Of a stretch of 64,000 nt of DNA, positions 28,130-37,088 are shown piece after piece; the first letter of the stretch is position 1, and each line of letters begins with the position of its first letter. The DNA is from Ruoffia sp044336205 (lineage in GTDB: Bacteria > Bacillota > Bacilli > Lactobacillales > Aerococcaceae): positions 2,232,001-2,296,000 of the forward strand of contig CP172318.1 in the NCBI GenBank assembly GCA_044336205.1, read 5' to 3'. Position numbers and translations under genes: made by a program. The notes under the pieces were generated by a model. It was given only the letters and a program-made list of their open reading frames with translations, was not told the origin of the DNA and searched no databases.

Positions 28130-28870
28130 ATGAGTAAAATTATTGCCCATCGTGGTTACAGTGGTAGATTCCCTGAGAATACTATGTTAGCTTTTACCAA
28201 AGCAGTTGAATATGGAGCTGAAGGTATTGAATTAGACATTCAATTAACTAAAGACAATGTTATCGTGATTTGTCATGATGAGACCATCGATCGTACATCT
28301 AATTGTCAAGGTTTTATTGAGGATTTGACTTTAGATGAGTTAAAAGCCTTTGAATTCCGTAACGGTATGGAAAATATCGATGGTGAAACCGAAGAAAATA
28401 TTAAAATTCCAACCTTAATTGAATTCCTAGACTGGTTTAAAACGATGGATATCATGGTGAACATTGAATTTAAAACATCTTACATTGCTTATGAGGGCAT
28501 TGTTGAACAAACCATTGACCTATTGAAAGAGCGTGGCCTCGAAGACCGAGTGATTTTCTCTTCATTCAATCATGATACGATTTTGAAAGTTAAGGAAATT
28601 GATGCATCGTTAGCTTGTGGTTTTTTAACAGTGGCTAATATCTTGAATCCAGGTGAATATTGCCAGAAATATCAAGTAGAGCACTATCACCCTTTCTATG
28701 CTTCAATTCTATTAAATCCTGAGATAGCTCAAGAATGTAAGCAACTAAATGTAGGGATTAACACTTATACGGTGAATGATGCAGACTATATGCAAGCTCT
28801 AATTGATTTAGGTATTGAAAGTATTATTACCAATGAAGTCGAAGTGGCAGTGAATCTGACAAAAAACTAA
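28130..28870 (+). CDS. ugpQ: glycerophosphodiester phosphodiesterase
   Basis: The 246-residue TIM-barrel enzyme carries the catalytic set IAHRGYSGRFPENT, GIELDIQLTKD and VICHDETIDRTSN. It hydrolyses glycerophosphodiesters to glycerol-3-phosphate and an alcohol. No signal peptide is present, so it acts in the cytoplasm on imported substrate. Its place as the last gene of the transporter operon is the main reason for calling the operon Ugp. Confidence 0.9.
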   Translation: MSKIIAHRGYSGRFPENTMLAFTKAVEYGAEGIELDIQLTKDNVIVICHDETIDRTSNCQGFIEDLTLDELKAFEFRNGMENIDGETEENIKIPTLIEFLDWFKTMDIMVNIEFKTSYIAYEGIVEQTIDLLKERGLEDRVIFSSFNHDTILKVKEIDASLACGFLTVANILNPGEYCQKYQVEHYHPFYASILLNPEIAQECKQLNVGINTYTVNDADYMQALIDLGIESIITNEVEVAVNLTKN

Positions 28871-28926
28871 ATGATGCGATTAGTTGGTTTGCTAGTGTGT
28901 CATTTAGAAATTATTTTTATTAAATC

Positions 28927-28973
28927 CTGTGGGTATGAATCAAGTAAGCAATGATTCATACCTGCAGTTTTTG
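28927..28973 (+). terminator. terminator of the ugp operon
   Basis: CTGTGGGTATGAATCA and TGATTCATACCTGCAG form a long stem followed by TTTTTG. Confidence 0.85.
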
Positions 28974-28984
28974 TGTAGGTTAGT

Positions 28985-29295
28985 AATATTTCCTGCTAGT
29001 AGGTTTATCGAGAAGTATCATTATCAATATTTCCTGCTAGTAGGCTTATCGAGAAGTATCATTATCAATATTTCCTGCTAGTAGGTTTATCGAGAAGTAT
29101 CGTTATCAATATTTCCTGCTAGGAGGTTTATCGAGAAGTATCGTTATCAATATTTCCTGCTAGGCGGTTTATCGAGAAGTATCGTTATCAATATTTCCTG
29201 CTAGGCGGTTTATCGAGAAGTATCGTTATCAATATTTCCTGCTAGGCGGTTTATCAGGAAATATCGCTACCAGTATTTCTTGATAGAGAGTTTAT
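28985..29295. repeat. 41-bp tandem repeat, seven units plus a degenerate half unit
   Basis: Units start at 28985, 29026, 29067, 29108, 29149, 29190 and 29231, an exact 41-bp period, then a degenerate partial copy from 29272. Each begins AATATTTCCTGCTAG. Variants change stepwise along the array: TAGG in units 1-3, GAGG in 4, GCGG in 5-7; ATCATT in 1-2, ATCGTT in 3-6. Unit 7 contains a perfect inverted repeat ATATTTCCTG / CAGGAAATAT, imperfect in the others. There are no spacers and no coding capacity. The rest of the 628-bp gap (28871-29498) holds the ugp terminator and the treP control region. Confidence 0.95.
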
Positions 29296-29423
29296 GGCGT
29301 AACATGGTAATGTATTCTCCGCGCAAAGTCGTCTAGGTGAGAGAATCAATCGTATTTCAAACGTTTATATTAATAAAATTTTAAACTATTCTTATTTTTT
29401 TAGTCATAATTAATACATATCCG

Positions 29424-29452
29424 TTGAAATACAAACGTTTTCATTATATAAT
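29424..29452 (+). promoter_or_regulatory. treP promoter with overlapping cre-like site
   Basis: TTGAAA (29424-29429) and TATAAT (29447-29452) are 17 bp apart. The spacer contains ATACAAACGTTTTCAT (29429-29444), one mismatch from the CcpA cre consensus. A weaker copy of the same core lies near 29352. This fits carbon catabolite repression of trehalose uptake. Confidence 0.75.
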
Positions 29453-29467
29453 AGAATAGCCTTGAAG

Positions 29468-29480
29468 TTGTATAGACAAG
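29468..29480 (+). promoter_or_regulatory. probable TreR operator
   Basis: TTGTATAGACAAG lies just downstream of the treP -10 box and before the ribosome site. It differs by one base from the Bacillus TreR operator TTGTATATACAAG. A TreR-like repressor is encoded at 37.1-37.8 kb. Confidence 0.7.
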
Positions 29481-29498
29481 TTAAAGGAGGAGAAAGAT

Positions 29499-30974
29499 AT
29501 GTCAAACTTTGAACAAGATGCTAAAGCTCTTTTGGAGTATATTGGTGGATCGGATAATATTAATGCAGCTACTCACTGTGCAACGCGTATGCGTTTTGCA
29601 TTGAAAGATCCAAGTGAGGCAGATATTCAGGCGATTGAGGCAATCCCTTCTGTCAAAGGAAGTTTTACGCAAGCAGGTCAATTTCAAGTCATTATTGGTA
29701 ATAACGTATCAGAATTTTATAAAGACTTTGCGACGATTTCCGGTGTATCAGAAGCTTCAAAAGCAGATGTAAAGCATGCCTCAGAAGCTAACCAATCGTG
29801 GTGGCAAAGAGCAATGACGTTCTTAGCGGAGATATTCGCACCGATTATTCCAGCTATTATTGTAGGGGGATTAATCTTAGGTTTCAGAAATATTTTAGAA
29901 GGGGTAGCTTGGAGCGGATTAGGTGGACAAACGATTGCAGAATCATCTGTATTCTGGAATGGAGTTAACCATTTCTTATGGTTACCTGGAGAAGCGATTT
30001 TCCACTTCTTACCGGTAGGAATTACATGGGCGGTTACACGTAAGATGGGAACTACTCAGATTTTAGGGATTGTACTAGGTTTAACTTTAGTATCTCCACA
30101 ATTATTAAATGCTTATGGTGCTGCCGAAGCCTTGGCATCTGGTGAAGTACCTCAGTGGGACTTTGGTTTCATTCAATTAGATATGATTGGTTACCAAGCA
30201 CAAGTAGTACCTGCGATGTTAGCGGGTCTGGCTTTAGGTTACTTAGAGAAGTTCTGGCGTCGTGTGATTCCAGAGATGGTTTCAATGATTTTTGTACCAT
30301 TCTTAGCTCTTCTTCCAGCGGTAATTTTAGCTCATACGGTGCTAGGACCTATTGGATGGTGGATTGGTGACGGAATTTCAACGATTGTGTTAGCAGGATT
30401 ATCTGGTCCATTAAAATCAGTCTTTGGTTTCTTATTTGGTGCACTTTACTCACCACTTGTTATTACTGGATTACACCATATGTCCAATGCGATTGATTCA
30501 CAATTAATTGCGGATACAGGAACAACAGGATTATGGCCAATGATTGCCCTATCAAATATCGCTCAAGGTTCAGCTGTATTAGCTGTTTGGTGGTTAACTC
30601 GTAAGGATGTTGATGAGTCACAAATTACAATTCCTTCTGCTGTATCAGCATACTTAGGGGTTACTGAGCCAGCCATGTTCGGGGTAACATTAAAATACGT
30701 TTACCCATTTATCGCAGCGATGTTAGGTTCAGGAATTGCCGGATTTATCTCAACAACTTTTAACGTACAATCGAATGCGATTGGTGTTGGAGGATTACCA
30801 GGATTCCTAGTTATTCATATTGATTCTCAAATGTGGTTCTGGATTGCGATGGCAGTGGCATTAGTAGTGCCATTCGTACTCACTTTATTCTTCCATAAAG
30901 TTGGATTCTTAACAGATGCTGGGTTAAACTTTGATATTCCATTCTTTAATAACAAAGCAAAGAAAAAAGCTTAA
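29499..30974 (+). CDS. treP: trehalose-specific PTS enzyme IIBC
   Basis: The 491-residue membrane protein has an N-terminal EIIB domain with the phospho-acceptor Cys27 (NAATHCATRMRF) and a ten-helix EIIC domain with GITGLHH-type motif VITGLHHMSNAID and TEPAMFGVTLKYVYPF. No EIIA domain is attached, so a glucose-type EIIA must come from elsewhere. The neighbouring phosphotrehalase fixes the substrate as trehalose. Start ATG has AAAGGAGG upstream. Confidence 0.88.
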   Translation: MSNFEQDAKALLEYIGGSDNINAATHCATRMRFALKDPSEADIQAIEAIPSVKGSFTQAGQFQVIIGNNVSEFYKDFATISGVSEASKADVKHASEANQSWWQRAMTFLAEIFAPIIPAIIVGGLILGFRNILEGVAWSGLGGQTIAESSVFWNGVNHFLWLPGEAIFHFLPVGITWAVTRKMGTTQILGIVLGLTLVSPQLLNAYGAAEALASGEVPQWDFGFIQLDMIGYQAQVVPAMLAGLALGYLEKFWRRVIPEMVSMIFVPFLALLPAVILAHTVLGPIGWWIGDGISTIVLAGLSGPLKSVFGFLFGALYSPLVITGLHHMSNAIDSQLIADTGTTGLWPMIALSNIAQGSAVLAVWWLTRKDVDESQITIPSAVSAYLGVTEPAMFGVTLKYVYPFIAAMLGSGIAGFISTTFNVQSNAIGVGGLPGFLVIHIDSQMWFWIAMAVALVVPFVLTLFFHKVGFLTDAGLNFDIPFFNNKAKKKA

Positions 30975-30994
30975 GAAATATGTTTTACAATAGA

Positions 30995-31029
30995 AGCAGC
31001 AAGTTAACTTTGACTTGCTGCTCTTTTTA
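30995..31029 (+). terminator. intercistronic hairpin between treP and treC
   Basis: AGCAGCAAGT and ACTTGCTGCT form a 10-bp stem followed by CTTTTT, 16 nt before the treC start. It is probably an attenuator or a stabilising 3' end. Confidence 0.65.
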
Positions 31030-31045
31030 ATCAAGGAGGATTTAC

Positions 31046-32728
31046 ATGAAATTATCAAAACGTGTTGTTTATCAGATTTATCCTAAGTCGTTTCAAGATA
31101 CGACGGGAAATGGTCTCGGAGATTTGCAAGGAATTATTAAACGTTTAGACTACTTAAAGGAATTAGGCGTAGACATGATCTGGTCAAGTCCTTTCTATCC
31201 TTCACCACAATATGATAATGGCTATGATGTGAGTGATTATACGGCTATTAATCCAGACTACGGAACGATGGAAGACTTTGATCAATTAATGGAGGAACTT
31301 CAAAAGCGTGATATCGACTTAATGATGGATATGGTATTTAACCATGTATCGACTGAGCACGAATGGTTCCAAAAAGCCTTAGCAGGGGATCCTTACTACC
31401 AAGACTTCTTCTACTTACAACCAGCTAAAGAAGATGGGTCGCTACCAACGAACTGGAATTCTAAATTCGGTGGACCGGCATGGGAACCTTTTGGTGATAC
31501 TGACTTATACTACTTACACTTGTATGATGTACACCAAGCGGACTTGAATTGGTACAACCCAAATGTCCGCAAAGAACTACAAAAAGTCTTAAACTTCTGG
31601 TTGGATAAAGGAGTTAAAGGCTTCCGCTTCGACGTATTGAACGTGATTGGTAAAGATACGGTTTTTGTTGATAGTGAAGCACCTAATTCAGCGCAAGAAA
31701 AGTCACTCTATACTGATACACCGCAAGTTCATGAATGGGTTAAAGAGATGAATCGTTCTACCTTTGGGTCGAGAAAAGATATTGTAACAGTTGGGGAGAT
31801 GTCATCGACGGATGTACCGAACGGTATTCGCTATTCAAACCCTGAAGAAGAAGAATTAAGTATGATCTTCAATTTCCATCACCTAAAAGTTGATTACGAA
31901 AATGGTGAGAAATGGTCGAACCCAGCTTTTGATTTTATTGAGTTAAAACGTATCTTAGATGAGTGGCAAGTTGGTATGTCAGATGGGAATGGATGGAATG
32001 CAATCTTCTTGAATAACCATGACCAACCGCGTGCTAACAGTCGTTTTGGTGATGTTGTTAACTTCCCTTATGAGACTGCAACAATGTTAGCACAAAGCAT
32101 TCAATTACTACGTGGAACACCTTATATCTATCAAGGGGAAGAGATTGGTATGACCAATCCAAACTTTGATTCGATTGACCAATATAAAGATATTGAAACA
32201 CTGAACAATTACAAGATTCTACTAGACCGTGGAGTCTCAGAAGAGGAAGCGATGGAGATTATTCAAGCTAAGTCCCGTGATAATAGTCGTACACCAGTAC
32301 AATGGGATGATAGTAAACATGCTGGCTTTACTCAAGGGACACCTTGGTTAGCGGTAGCTGATAATTACCCACAAGTTAATGTTGTCAGAGAATTATATGA
32401 AGGTCGCATATTCAAGTATTACCAAGACTTAATTAAATTACGGCGTGAATATGATGTAATCAGTGATGGAACTTATCGCGGTTTACTGTTAGACCATCCA
32501 TCCGTTATGGCTTATGTGCGAGAATTCGATAATCAACAATTATTAGTCTTCAGCCATTTCTATCTAGGAACGGTTGAGCTCGAGCTTCCAAAGGAATTCA
32601 AAGGGAGAGAAGCTTGCAAATTAATAGGTAACGGACCGTTAGCTGAATTAACAGATCAATTTACTTTAAGTGATTATGAAACTGTCGCTTTCTTGATTCA
32701 AAAAGTAAGCGAGCATATAAAGGAGTAA
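31046..32728 (+). CDS. treC: trehalose-6-phosphate hydrolase (phosphotrehalase)
   Basis: The 560-residue GH13 enzyme cleaves trehalose-6-phosphate to glucose and glucose-6-phosphate. It has VYQIYPKSFQDTTGNGLGD, the nucleophile Asp in GFRFDVLNVI, the acid Glu in TVGEMSSTD and the third carboxylate in LNNHDQPR. TNWNSKFGGPAWE, YYLHLYDVHQADLNW distinguishes TreA/TreC from oligo-1,6-glucosidases. It follows treP. Confidence 0.9.
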   Translation: MKLSKRVVYQIYPKSFQDTTGNGLGDLQGIIKRLDYLKELGVDMIWSSPFYPSPQYDNGYDVSDYTAINPDYGTMEDFDQLMEELQKRDIDLMMDMVFNHVSTEHEWFQKALAGDPYYQDFFYLQPAKEDGSLPTNWNSKFGGPAWEPFGDTDLYYLHLYDVHQADLNWYNPNVRKELQKVLNFWLDKGVKGFRFDVLNVIGKDTVFVDSEAPNSAQEKSLYTDTPQVHEWVKEMNRSTFGSRKDIVTVGEMSSTDVPNGIRYSNPEEEELSMIFNFHHLKVDYENGEKWSNPAFDFIELKRILDEWQVGMSDGNGWNAIFLNNHDQPRANSRFGDVVNFPYETATMLAQSIQLLRGTPYIYQGEEIGMTNPNFDSIDQYKDIETLNNYKILLDRGVSEEEAMEIIQAKSRDNSRTPVQWDDSKHAGFTQGTPWLAVADNYPQVNVVRELYEGRIFKYYQDLIKLRREYDVISDGTYRGLLLDHPSVMAYVREFDNQQLLVFSHFYLGTVELELPKEFKGREACKLIGNGPLAELTDQFTLSDYETVAFLIQKVSEHIKE

Positions 32729-32731
32729 ACG

Positions 32732-33319
32732 ATGTCAGAAAGAGATAAGATGTTATCGGGTCAGTGGTATGATGCCAATTATGATTCGGCAATTATTGAA
32801 GAAAGAAGAATTGCTCAAGATTTGTGTTTTGAATATAATCAGACCGCACCGGCGGATGTAGAAAAACGTCAAGAAATTGCTGAGAAGTTGTTTGACCAAC
32901 AACTTGATAATGTAGAGATTGTTGGTCCAATTATTTGTGATTATGGTATCCTGACAGAATTAGGTCATCATGTCTTTGTTAACAGCAATATTTACTTTAT
33001 GGATGGCGGGCGGATTAAAGTTGGTAACCATGTCTTCATTGGTCCTAACTCTGGATTCTATACAGCAGCTCATCCGTTGGATTATGCTAGCCGTAATGAA
33101 GGCTTGGAAAAAGCCTCGCCAATTGTTATCAAGGATAATGTCTGGATTGGTGCTCATGTAGCTGTTCTGCCTGGTGTGACGATTGGTGAAGGATCTGTAG
33201 TTGCGGCTGGAAGTGTAGTAACCTGCGATTTACCAGCTAATTCTTTAGCTATGGGAACACCAGCTAAAGTCGTGCGAATCATTGACCAGGATAATCAAAT
33301 TCGCAATCAACTTGGCTAA
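32732..33319 (+). CDS. maa: maltose O-acetyltransferase-like hexapeptide-repeat protein
   Basis: The 195-residue protein has the Maa/NodL N-terminal module (KMLSGQWYDANYDS) and a left-handed beta-helix with repeats such as IGAHVAVLPGVTIGEG. The catalytic His lies in FYTAAHPLDY. It transfers acetyl from acetyl-CoA to sugars such as maltose or glucose. It starts 3 nt after treC, so it belongs to the trehalose operon. The link may be overflow acetylation of glucose released by TreC, which is an inference. Confidence 0.8.
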   Translation: MSERDKMLSGQWYDANYDSAIIEERRIAQDLCFEYNQTAPADVEKRQEIAEKLFDQQLDNVEIVGPIICDYGILTELGHHVFVNSNIYFMDGGRIKVGNHVFIGPNSGFYTAAHPLDYASRNEGLEKASPIVIKDNVWIGAHVAVLPGVTIGEGSVVAAGSVVTCDLPANSLAMGTPAKVVRIIDQDNQIRNQLG

Positions 33320-33508
33320 CTAATACAGCAAGTGTCATTTGGAAGTTATGAAGTTAATAAGACTGTGAAGTGTTGTTAGAACAATACTTGACATTTTTTA
33401 TTAGATTTTTTTAATAAACTGTTTTGCATTCTATTATAAACTGTTATAGATAAAAATATAAAACACTATAAAAACAGTTAAATTAAGAGTAAACAATAAT
33501 AACAACTG

Positions 33509-33724
33509 TTGCAATACAAAATGAGAAGTGTTATCATCGATTTAATGAAACATCACCAATGTGTTTCATGCATAAAACAACGTATTTTTTTCGATAGTAC
33601 ATATTCCCCTTGTTATATATAGTGTGATTAATATTCATATTGTGAGTTGCCCCCAAAAATCTTCTCATAATACAATGCTTTAATCACCATCTACTACAGA
33701 ACTGATTCAGCAGTTCTGTTTTTT
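33509..33724 (+). ncRNA. candidate small RNA (promoter, hairpins, terminator, no gene)
   Basis: In the 489-bp gene-free gap after maa there is TTGCAA-17-TATCAT (33509-33537). A hairpin ATGAAACA / TGTTTCAT (33545-33569) and an imperfect TATTGTGAG / CTCATAATA pair follow. A strong terminator CAGAACTG / CAGTTCTG plus six T residues ends it (33697-33724). The terminator is 380 nt past the last forward gene, so it does not belong to the trehalose operon. The predicted RNA is about 180 nt. It matches no RNA family I recognise. Confidence 0.4.
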
Positions 33725-33733
33725 ATTCCATTC

Positions 33734-33799
33734 AAAAATATCCGCTAAAAAATAGAACTTGTTTCATTCATCAAGTCATTCCTTTTAGCGGATATTTTT
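33734..33799. terminator. terminator for aroQ (bidirectional stem)
   Basis: AAAAATATCCGCTAAAA and its perfect 17-nt complement lie 32 nt apart with T runs at both ends. It sits just after the aroQ stop. Confidence 0.8.
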
Positions 33800-33808
33800 C
33801 TTAAATTA

Positions 33809-34246
33809 CTAGTGGATTAGATCAGAAAGGGCTCGAATAGCTAATAAATAGCTGTTCAATCCTAGCCCGCTAATTTGGCCGCTAACAATATCAGTAAATA
33901 CGGATACTTGTCGGAAAGGTTCGCGTGCATGGATATTAGACATATGAACTTCAATAATAGGTACTTCGATAATTTCTAACGCATCACGAATCGCATAACT
34001 GTAGTGTGTCCAAGCTCCAGCATTAATAGCAATAGCATCTACTTTATCTTGAAAAGCTTGGTGGATCTTCTCTACCATCTCACCTTCGTGATTGGTCTGA
34101 AAACTTTCAACTTCAATATTCAGTGCATTAGCTAATTCCTGGATGGATTGGTTAATAGCGTCCAAAGTTATCTGACCGTATTGTTGAGGATTGCGTTGGC
34201 CAAAGAGATTGTGGTTGACTCCATGTAACATTAATATTTTTTTCAT
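33809..34246 (-). CDS. aroQ: 3-dehydroquinate dehydratase, type II
   Basis: The 145-residue enzyme dehydrates 3-dehydroquinate in the shikimate pathway. It has the family pattern N...GQRNPQQYG with the catalytic Arg and Tyr, the NAGAWTHYSYAIRDAL loop and the base His in IEVHMSNIHAREPFR. The first motif reads GVNHNLFG where most members have a GPNLNLLG-like sequence. It is a lone gene, not with other aro genes. A quinate-catabolic role is also possible. Confidence 0.88.
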   Translation of the reverse strand: MKKILMLHGVNHNLFGQRNPQQYGQITLDAINQSIQELANALNIEVESFQTNHEGEMVEKIHQAFQDKVDAIAINAGAWTHYSYAIRDALEIIEVPIIEVHMSNIHAREPFRQVSVFTDIVSGQISGLGLNSYLLAIRALSDLIH

Positions 34247-34500
34247 ACATTGGGCTCCTTTACTGGTCTTGCTTTGGTATTATTGTATCAGATTCCTTGA
34301 ACAAGTATATTCTTAATCAACGCTTCGGTAAATTTAACTACATAACATGGTTTCAATAATGATATACGTATAGAAAAATGTGATTGGTACTTGTAATTAA
34401 GGCTATAATTAGATTAAACTGATAGTGCGAGATATTATGGATGATTGTTATCTACATTATATAAAATAATTTACTTAAAAATTTAAGGAGACGAATGTGA

Positions 34501-35841
34501 ATGTCGATTAAACTGAAACAACTTATACTGAGCTCTGTAGTTTTTCTCATGGTAGGCTGTGCAAGTGAACCGATGATTAAGTTGAGTGAAGAGAACCAAA
34601 GTATTATTGAAGCAAAAAAGCAAGCCAAAAAGGGTGATGGGAGTGCTTCGAATGAAACAGATGCTAACGCTGAGGATTCAAGTGAATCTACTCCAGATAA
34701 TGACTCAGAATCCATTGAAGAAGAAGCAAGGCTTACGGCGTTTGATACAACGCAGTGGCAAGTTATGGAAGAAGGCGTAGCAGCTTTTACTTTAGACCAA
34801 TTTTTACCGAATGTTACTTATCAAATTAAACAATTTGGTAATGGGTCAAAATCTCGAGTAGACTATGTGAACTTTCTAGATGAAGCGAGTCAATCTATGC
34901 AAGTAGAGTCTCGGATTGGTGATGAAGTTCAACTTACTTTCTACCAATGGGATAACAGCAAGATTATTCAGACAGGCCAAGAGACAGCGACAAATCCATA
35001 TATTAATCAATTGTCTGAAGTAACGAGAAATCCAGAAACTGACTTTGTTATACTACAAGCTCCTTTACAAGTTGGAACTAGTTGGCAAGCAAATGGAACG
35101 ACAACTAGTGAAATTACGGCCATTTACCAGCAAGCGACTTTAGGATCGCTAGAACTTGAGAATGTTATTGAAGTGACTTCAGTGGCAGGGAATAGCCAGC
35201 AGCAAGCTTACTATGCCCAAGGCGAAGGACTAGTAGGACTCATTGAAACAGACGGCCAAGGTGAATTGACTCGAGTGTGGCAAAGTCAGGCTATCTACCA
35301 TGATAATCGAATTATTAACGAGATTGAAGTGATGATCCCAACTAAAGATGAGGCGATGGTTGAATCTTCAACAGCAGCCTTTAAATGGCAGACCAATAGT
35401 GATTATGCCAGTCCATTCGACAGTCTGTTGAAGGACATAGGTATCTTAGACGATACAATCAAGGTGAATTCAGTGACTCTTGAAGGTGATGTGGCAATAA
35501 TAGATTTCACACCTGGGGTGGTAGCGGTCTTGAATAGTTATGATGCGCCAGAACAAGCAGTGATTGCGTCGATTGTAACCACTGTTGGTAATTTTTTCAA
35601 TACTGACCAAGTAAGGATTACCGTGAATGGTTCAGGTATGTTGCCGGATACGATTGAATATCCAATTAATGGTGTTTACCAAGTGAGTATAGTGGCTCAG
35701 TCTTTAACTTCAACGACACAAAGTGAGACTCAAACAGAGAGTAATAATGAGGATGGAAGTGTGAAAGAATCATCAGTCGATTCATCAACTGCTAGCCAAT
35801 CGATTGAAGACGAATCAATCACTGATACTAATATCCAATAA
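34501..35841 (+). CDS. lipoprotein with C-terminal GerMN domain
   Basis: The 446-residue protein has a lipoprotein signal with lipobox MVGC, a Ser/Asp/Glu-rich linker (about 45-80) and a beta-rich middle domain. A GerMN-like domain (about 300-395) contains VNSVTLEGDVAIIDFTPGVV and IVTTVGNFFNTDQVRITVNG. The last 45 residues are a Ser/Thr/Glu-rich tail. In sporeformers GerM acts in spore-wall assembly, but here a cell-envelope role is likely. It stands alone between aroQ and the serine hydrolase. Function is not established. Confidence 0.75.
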   Translation: MSIKLKQLILSSVVFLMVGCASEPMIKLSEENQSIIEAKKQAKKGDGSASNETDANAEDSSESTPDNDSESIEEEARLTAFDTTQWQVMEEGVAAFTLDQFLPNVTYQIKQFGNGSKSRVDYVNFLDEASQSMQVESRIGDEVQLTFYQWDNSKIIQTGQETATNPYINQLSEVTRNPETDFVILQAPLQVGTSWQANGTTTSEITAIYQQATLGSLELENVIEVTSVAGNSQQQAYYAQGEGLVGLIETDGQGELTRVWQSQAIYHDNRIINEIEVMIPTKDEAMVESSTAAFKWQTNSDYASPFDSLLKDIGILDDTIKVNSVTLEGDVAIIDFTPGVVAVLNSYDAPEQAVIASIVTTVGNFFNTDQVRITVNGSGMLPDTIEYPINGVYQVSIVAQSLTSTTQSETQTESNNEDGSVKESSVDSSTASQSIEDESITDTNIQ

Positions 35842-35885
35842 AAAACATGGAAGAAAAGTATTTAAGCTTTTCTTCCATGTTTTTG
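35841..35885. terminator. convergent terminator
   Basis: AAAAACATGGAAGAAAAG and its complement form a long stem with A/T tails, shared by the lipoprotein gene and the opposite-strand serine hydrolase. Confidence 0.85.
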
Positions 35886-37049
35886 TTATAAGTATTTGTG
35901 CCGGAACCATTGGTTGACGCGTAAGTTCATAGTTTCTAAGAAGTTGTCTGCATTTTCGACATTGTCGGTTAAGACAACCAGAGCATATTGAGGCTGACCG
36001 TTCTCATAGTAAACGCCACAATCATTAACTGAATTACTGTAACGACCGAATTTATTCGCCATCATCTCACCATTAACATAGCGAGTGAATAATTGAGTCG
36101 GTGAAGTCTGTGTCATCAGTTCAATTAATCCGTTGTAAGTATCATCACTCGCAATCTTAATTAATACTTGTTCAATTAATTGCGCTGAGGTGACATTGGA
36201 ATTCAAGTATTCTTCATAAGAATCACTATTAGGATCTAAACCAACAAAATCTAAGACAGCTTTGCGGTAGTTACCGTGCTCATCTTCATAGGATTTCTTC
36301 AATATGTTCATTGCTGTATTATCAGAGCGAATAATAGCTTCAGTTAATAGTTCCTCAACAGTGTAAGCAGACTTAGTTTCTTGATTAGTTACCTTACCGT
36401 CACCTGCTTCGAATAGGCTGTCTGAGTAAGCCAATTCTGAAGATAATTGAATCTCTCCAGCTTCAAGTTGATCAATGTAAAGGGCAGCTAAGTTTACTTT
36501 AGATACACTGGCAGCGGTCATGAAAGCATCGCCATTGATATAATAATGCTCTCCATTATGGAAATCATAGTAAGCCAGACTAATCTCAGAGGAGTTCACA
36601 GCGAATTCTGTCAGCGTGCTATCAATGACATTGGCAGTGTTTTTGTATGACTCTATGTCAAGAGGCTCAATATTATTCTCTTCCATTAAGTCTATGTTAT
36701 AGATATCTTCAGCTTTTAATTTCACATCTAATTCTATCTTCTCTTCAATGGGTTGGGCAGCTTCAGCTTCAGTTTTAGTTGAATATTCTTTAGTTTCAGT
36801 ATCTTTTGCTTCAGTATTGTCTTCTGTTTGGGACTTTTGAGGCTCGGAAAATTCACTAATCTTTGTATCTACGTAGTCACTAGATAATACGACTTGTTTT
36901 TTACGACTTTCTTCTGCTATGGATGGAGAAGGGACATCCGTTTCAACCGTTTTTTTATATTCGATATCATATTGAATGTACAGGGTTAGGGTGACTATAA
37001 AGCTAACAATTGCAGCAATTACCCATCGAATATTTTGTTTTTTAGACAT
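35886..37049 (-). CDS. membrane-anchored class A beta-lactamase-fold serine hydrolase
   Basis: The 387-residue protein has an N-terminal anchor helix (10-26), a charged low-complexity linker (about 40-110) and a serine-hydrolase domain. The motifs are Ser181-Val-Ser-Lys184, Ser242-Asp-Asn244 and Lys333-Phe-Gly335, where the third replaces the usual KTG. Such proteins in lactic bacteria are peptidoglycan-linked and generally not resistance enzymes. No operon partner is present; treR lies 39 nt upstream on the same strand. Confidence 0.78.
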   Translation of the reverse strand: MSKKQNIRWVIAAIVSFIVTLTLYIQYDIEYKKTVETDVPSPSIAEESRKKQVVLSSDYVDTKISEFSEPQKSQTEDNTEAKDTETKEYSTKTEAEAAQPIEEKIELDVKLKAEDIYNIDLMEENNIEPLDIESYKNTANVIDSTLTEFAVNSSEISLAYYDFHNGEHYYINGDAFMTAASVSKVNLAALYIDQLEAGEIQLSSELAYSDSLFEAGDGKVTNQETKSAYTVEELLTEAIIRSDNTAMNILKKSYEDEHGNYRKAVLDFVGLDPNSDSYEEYLNSNVTSAQLIEQVLIKIASDDTYNGLIELMTQTSPTQLFTRYVNGEMMANKFGRYSNSVNDCGVYYENGQPQYALVVLTDNVENADNFLETMNLRVNQWFRHKYL

Positions 37050-37088
37050 GGATAACTCCTTTTTATACGATAATTTATGTTATTAATC

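Noticed and set aside
28985..29295. CRISPR array
   Set aside because: The 41-bp units are contiguous with no unique spacers, and no cas genes are present.
33521..33622. 33-codon ORF with a CxxC motif in the gap after maa
   Set aside because: No ribosome site, and it overlaps the promoter-like element.
35886..37049. Beta-lactam resistance enzyme
   Set aside because: It is membrane-anchored with a long linker and has KFG instead of KTG; the cell-wall-linked serine hydrolase group is a better fit.
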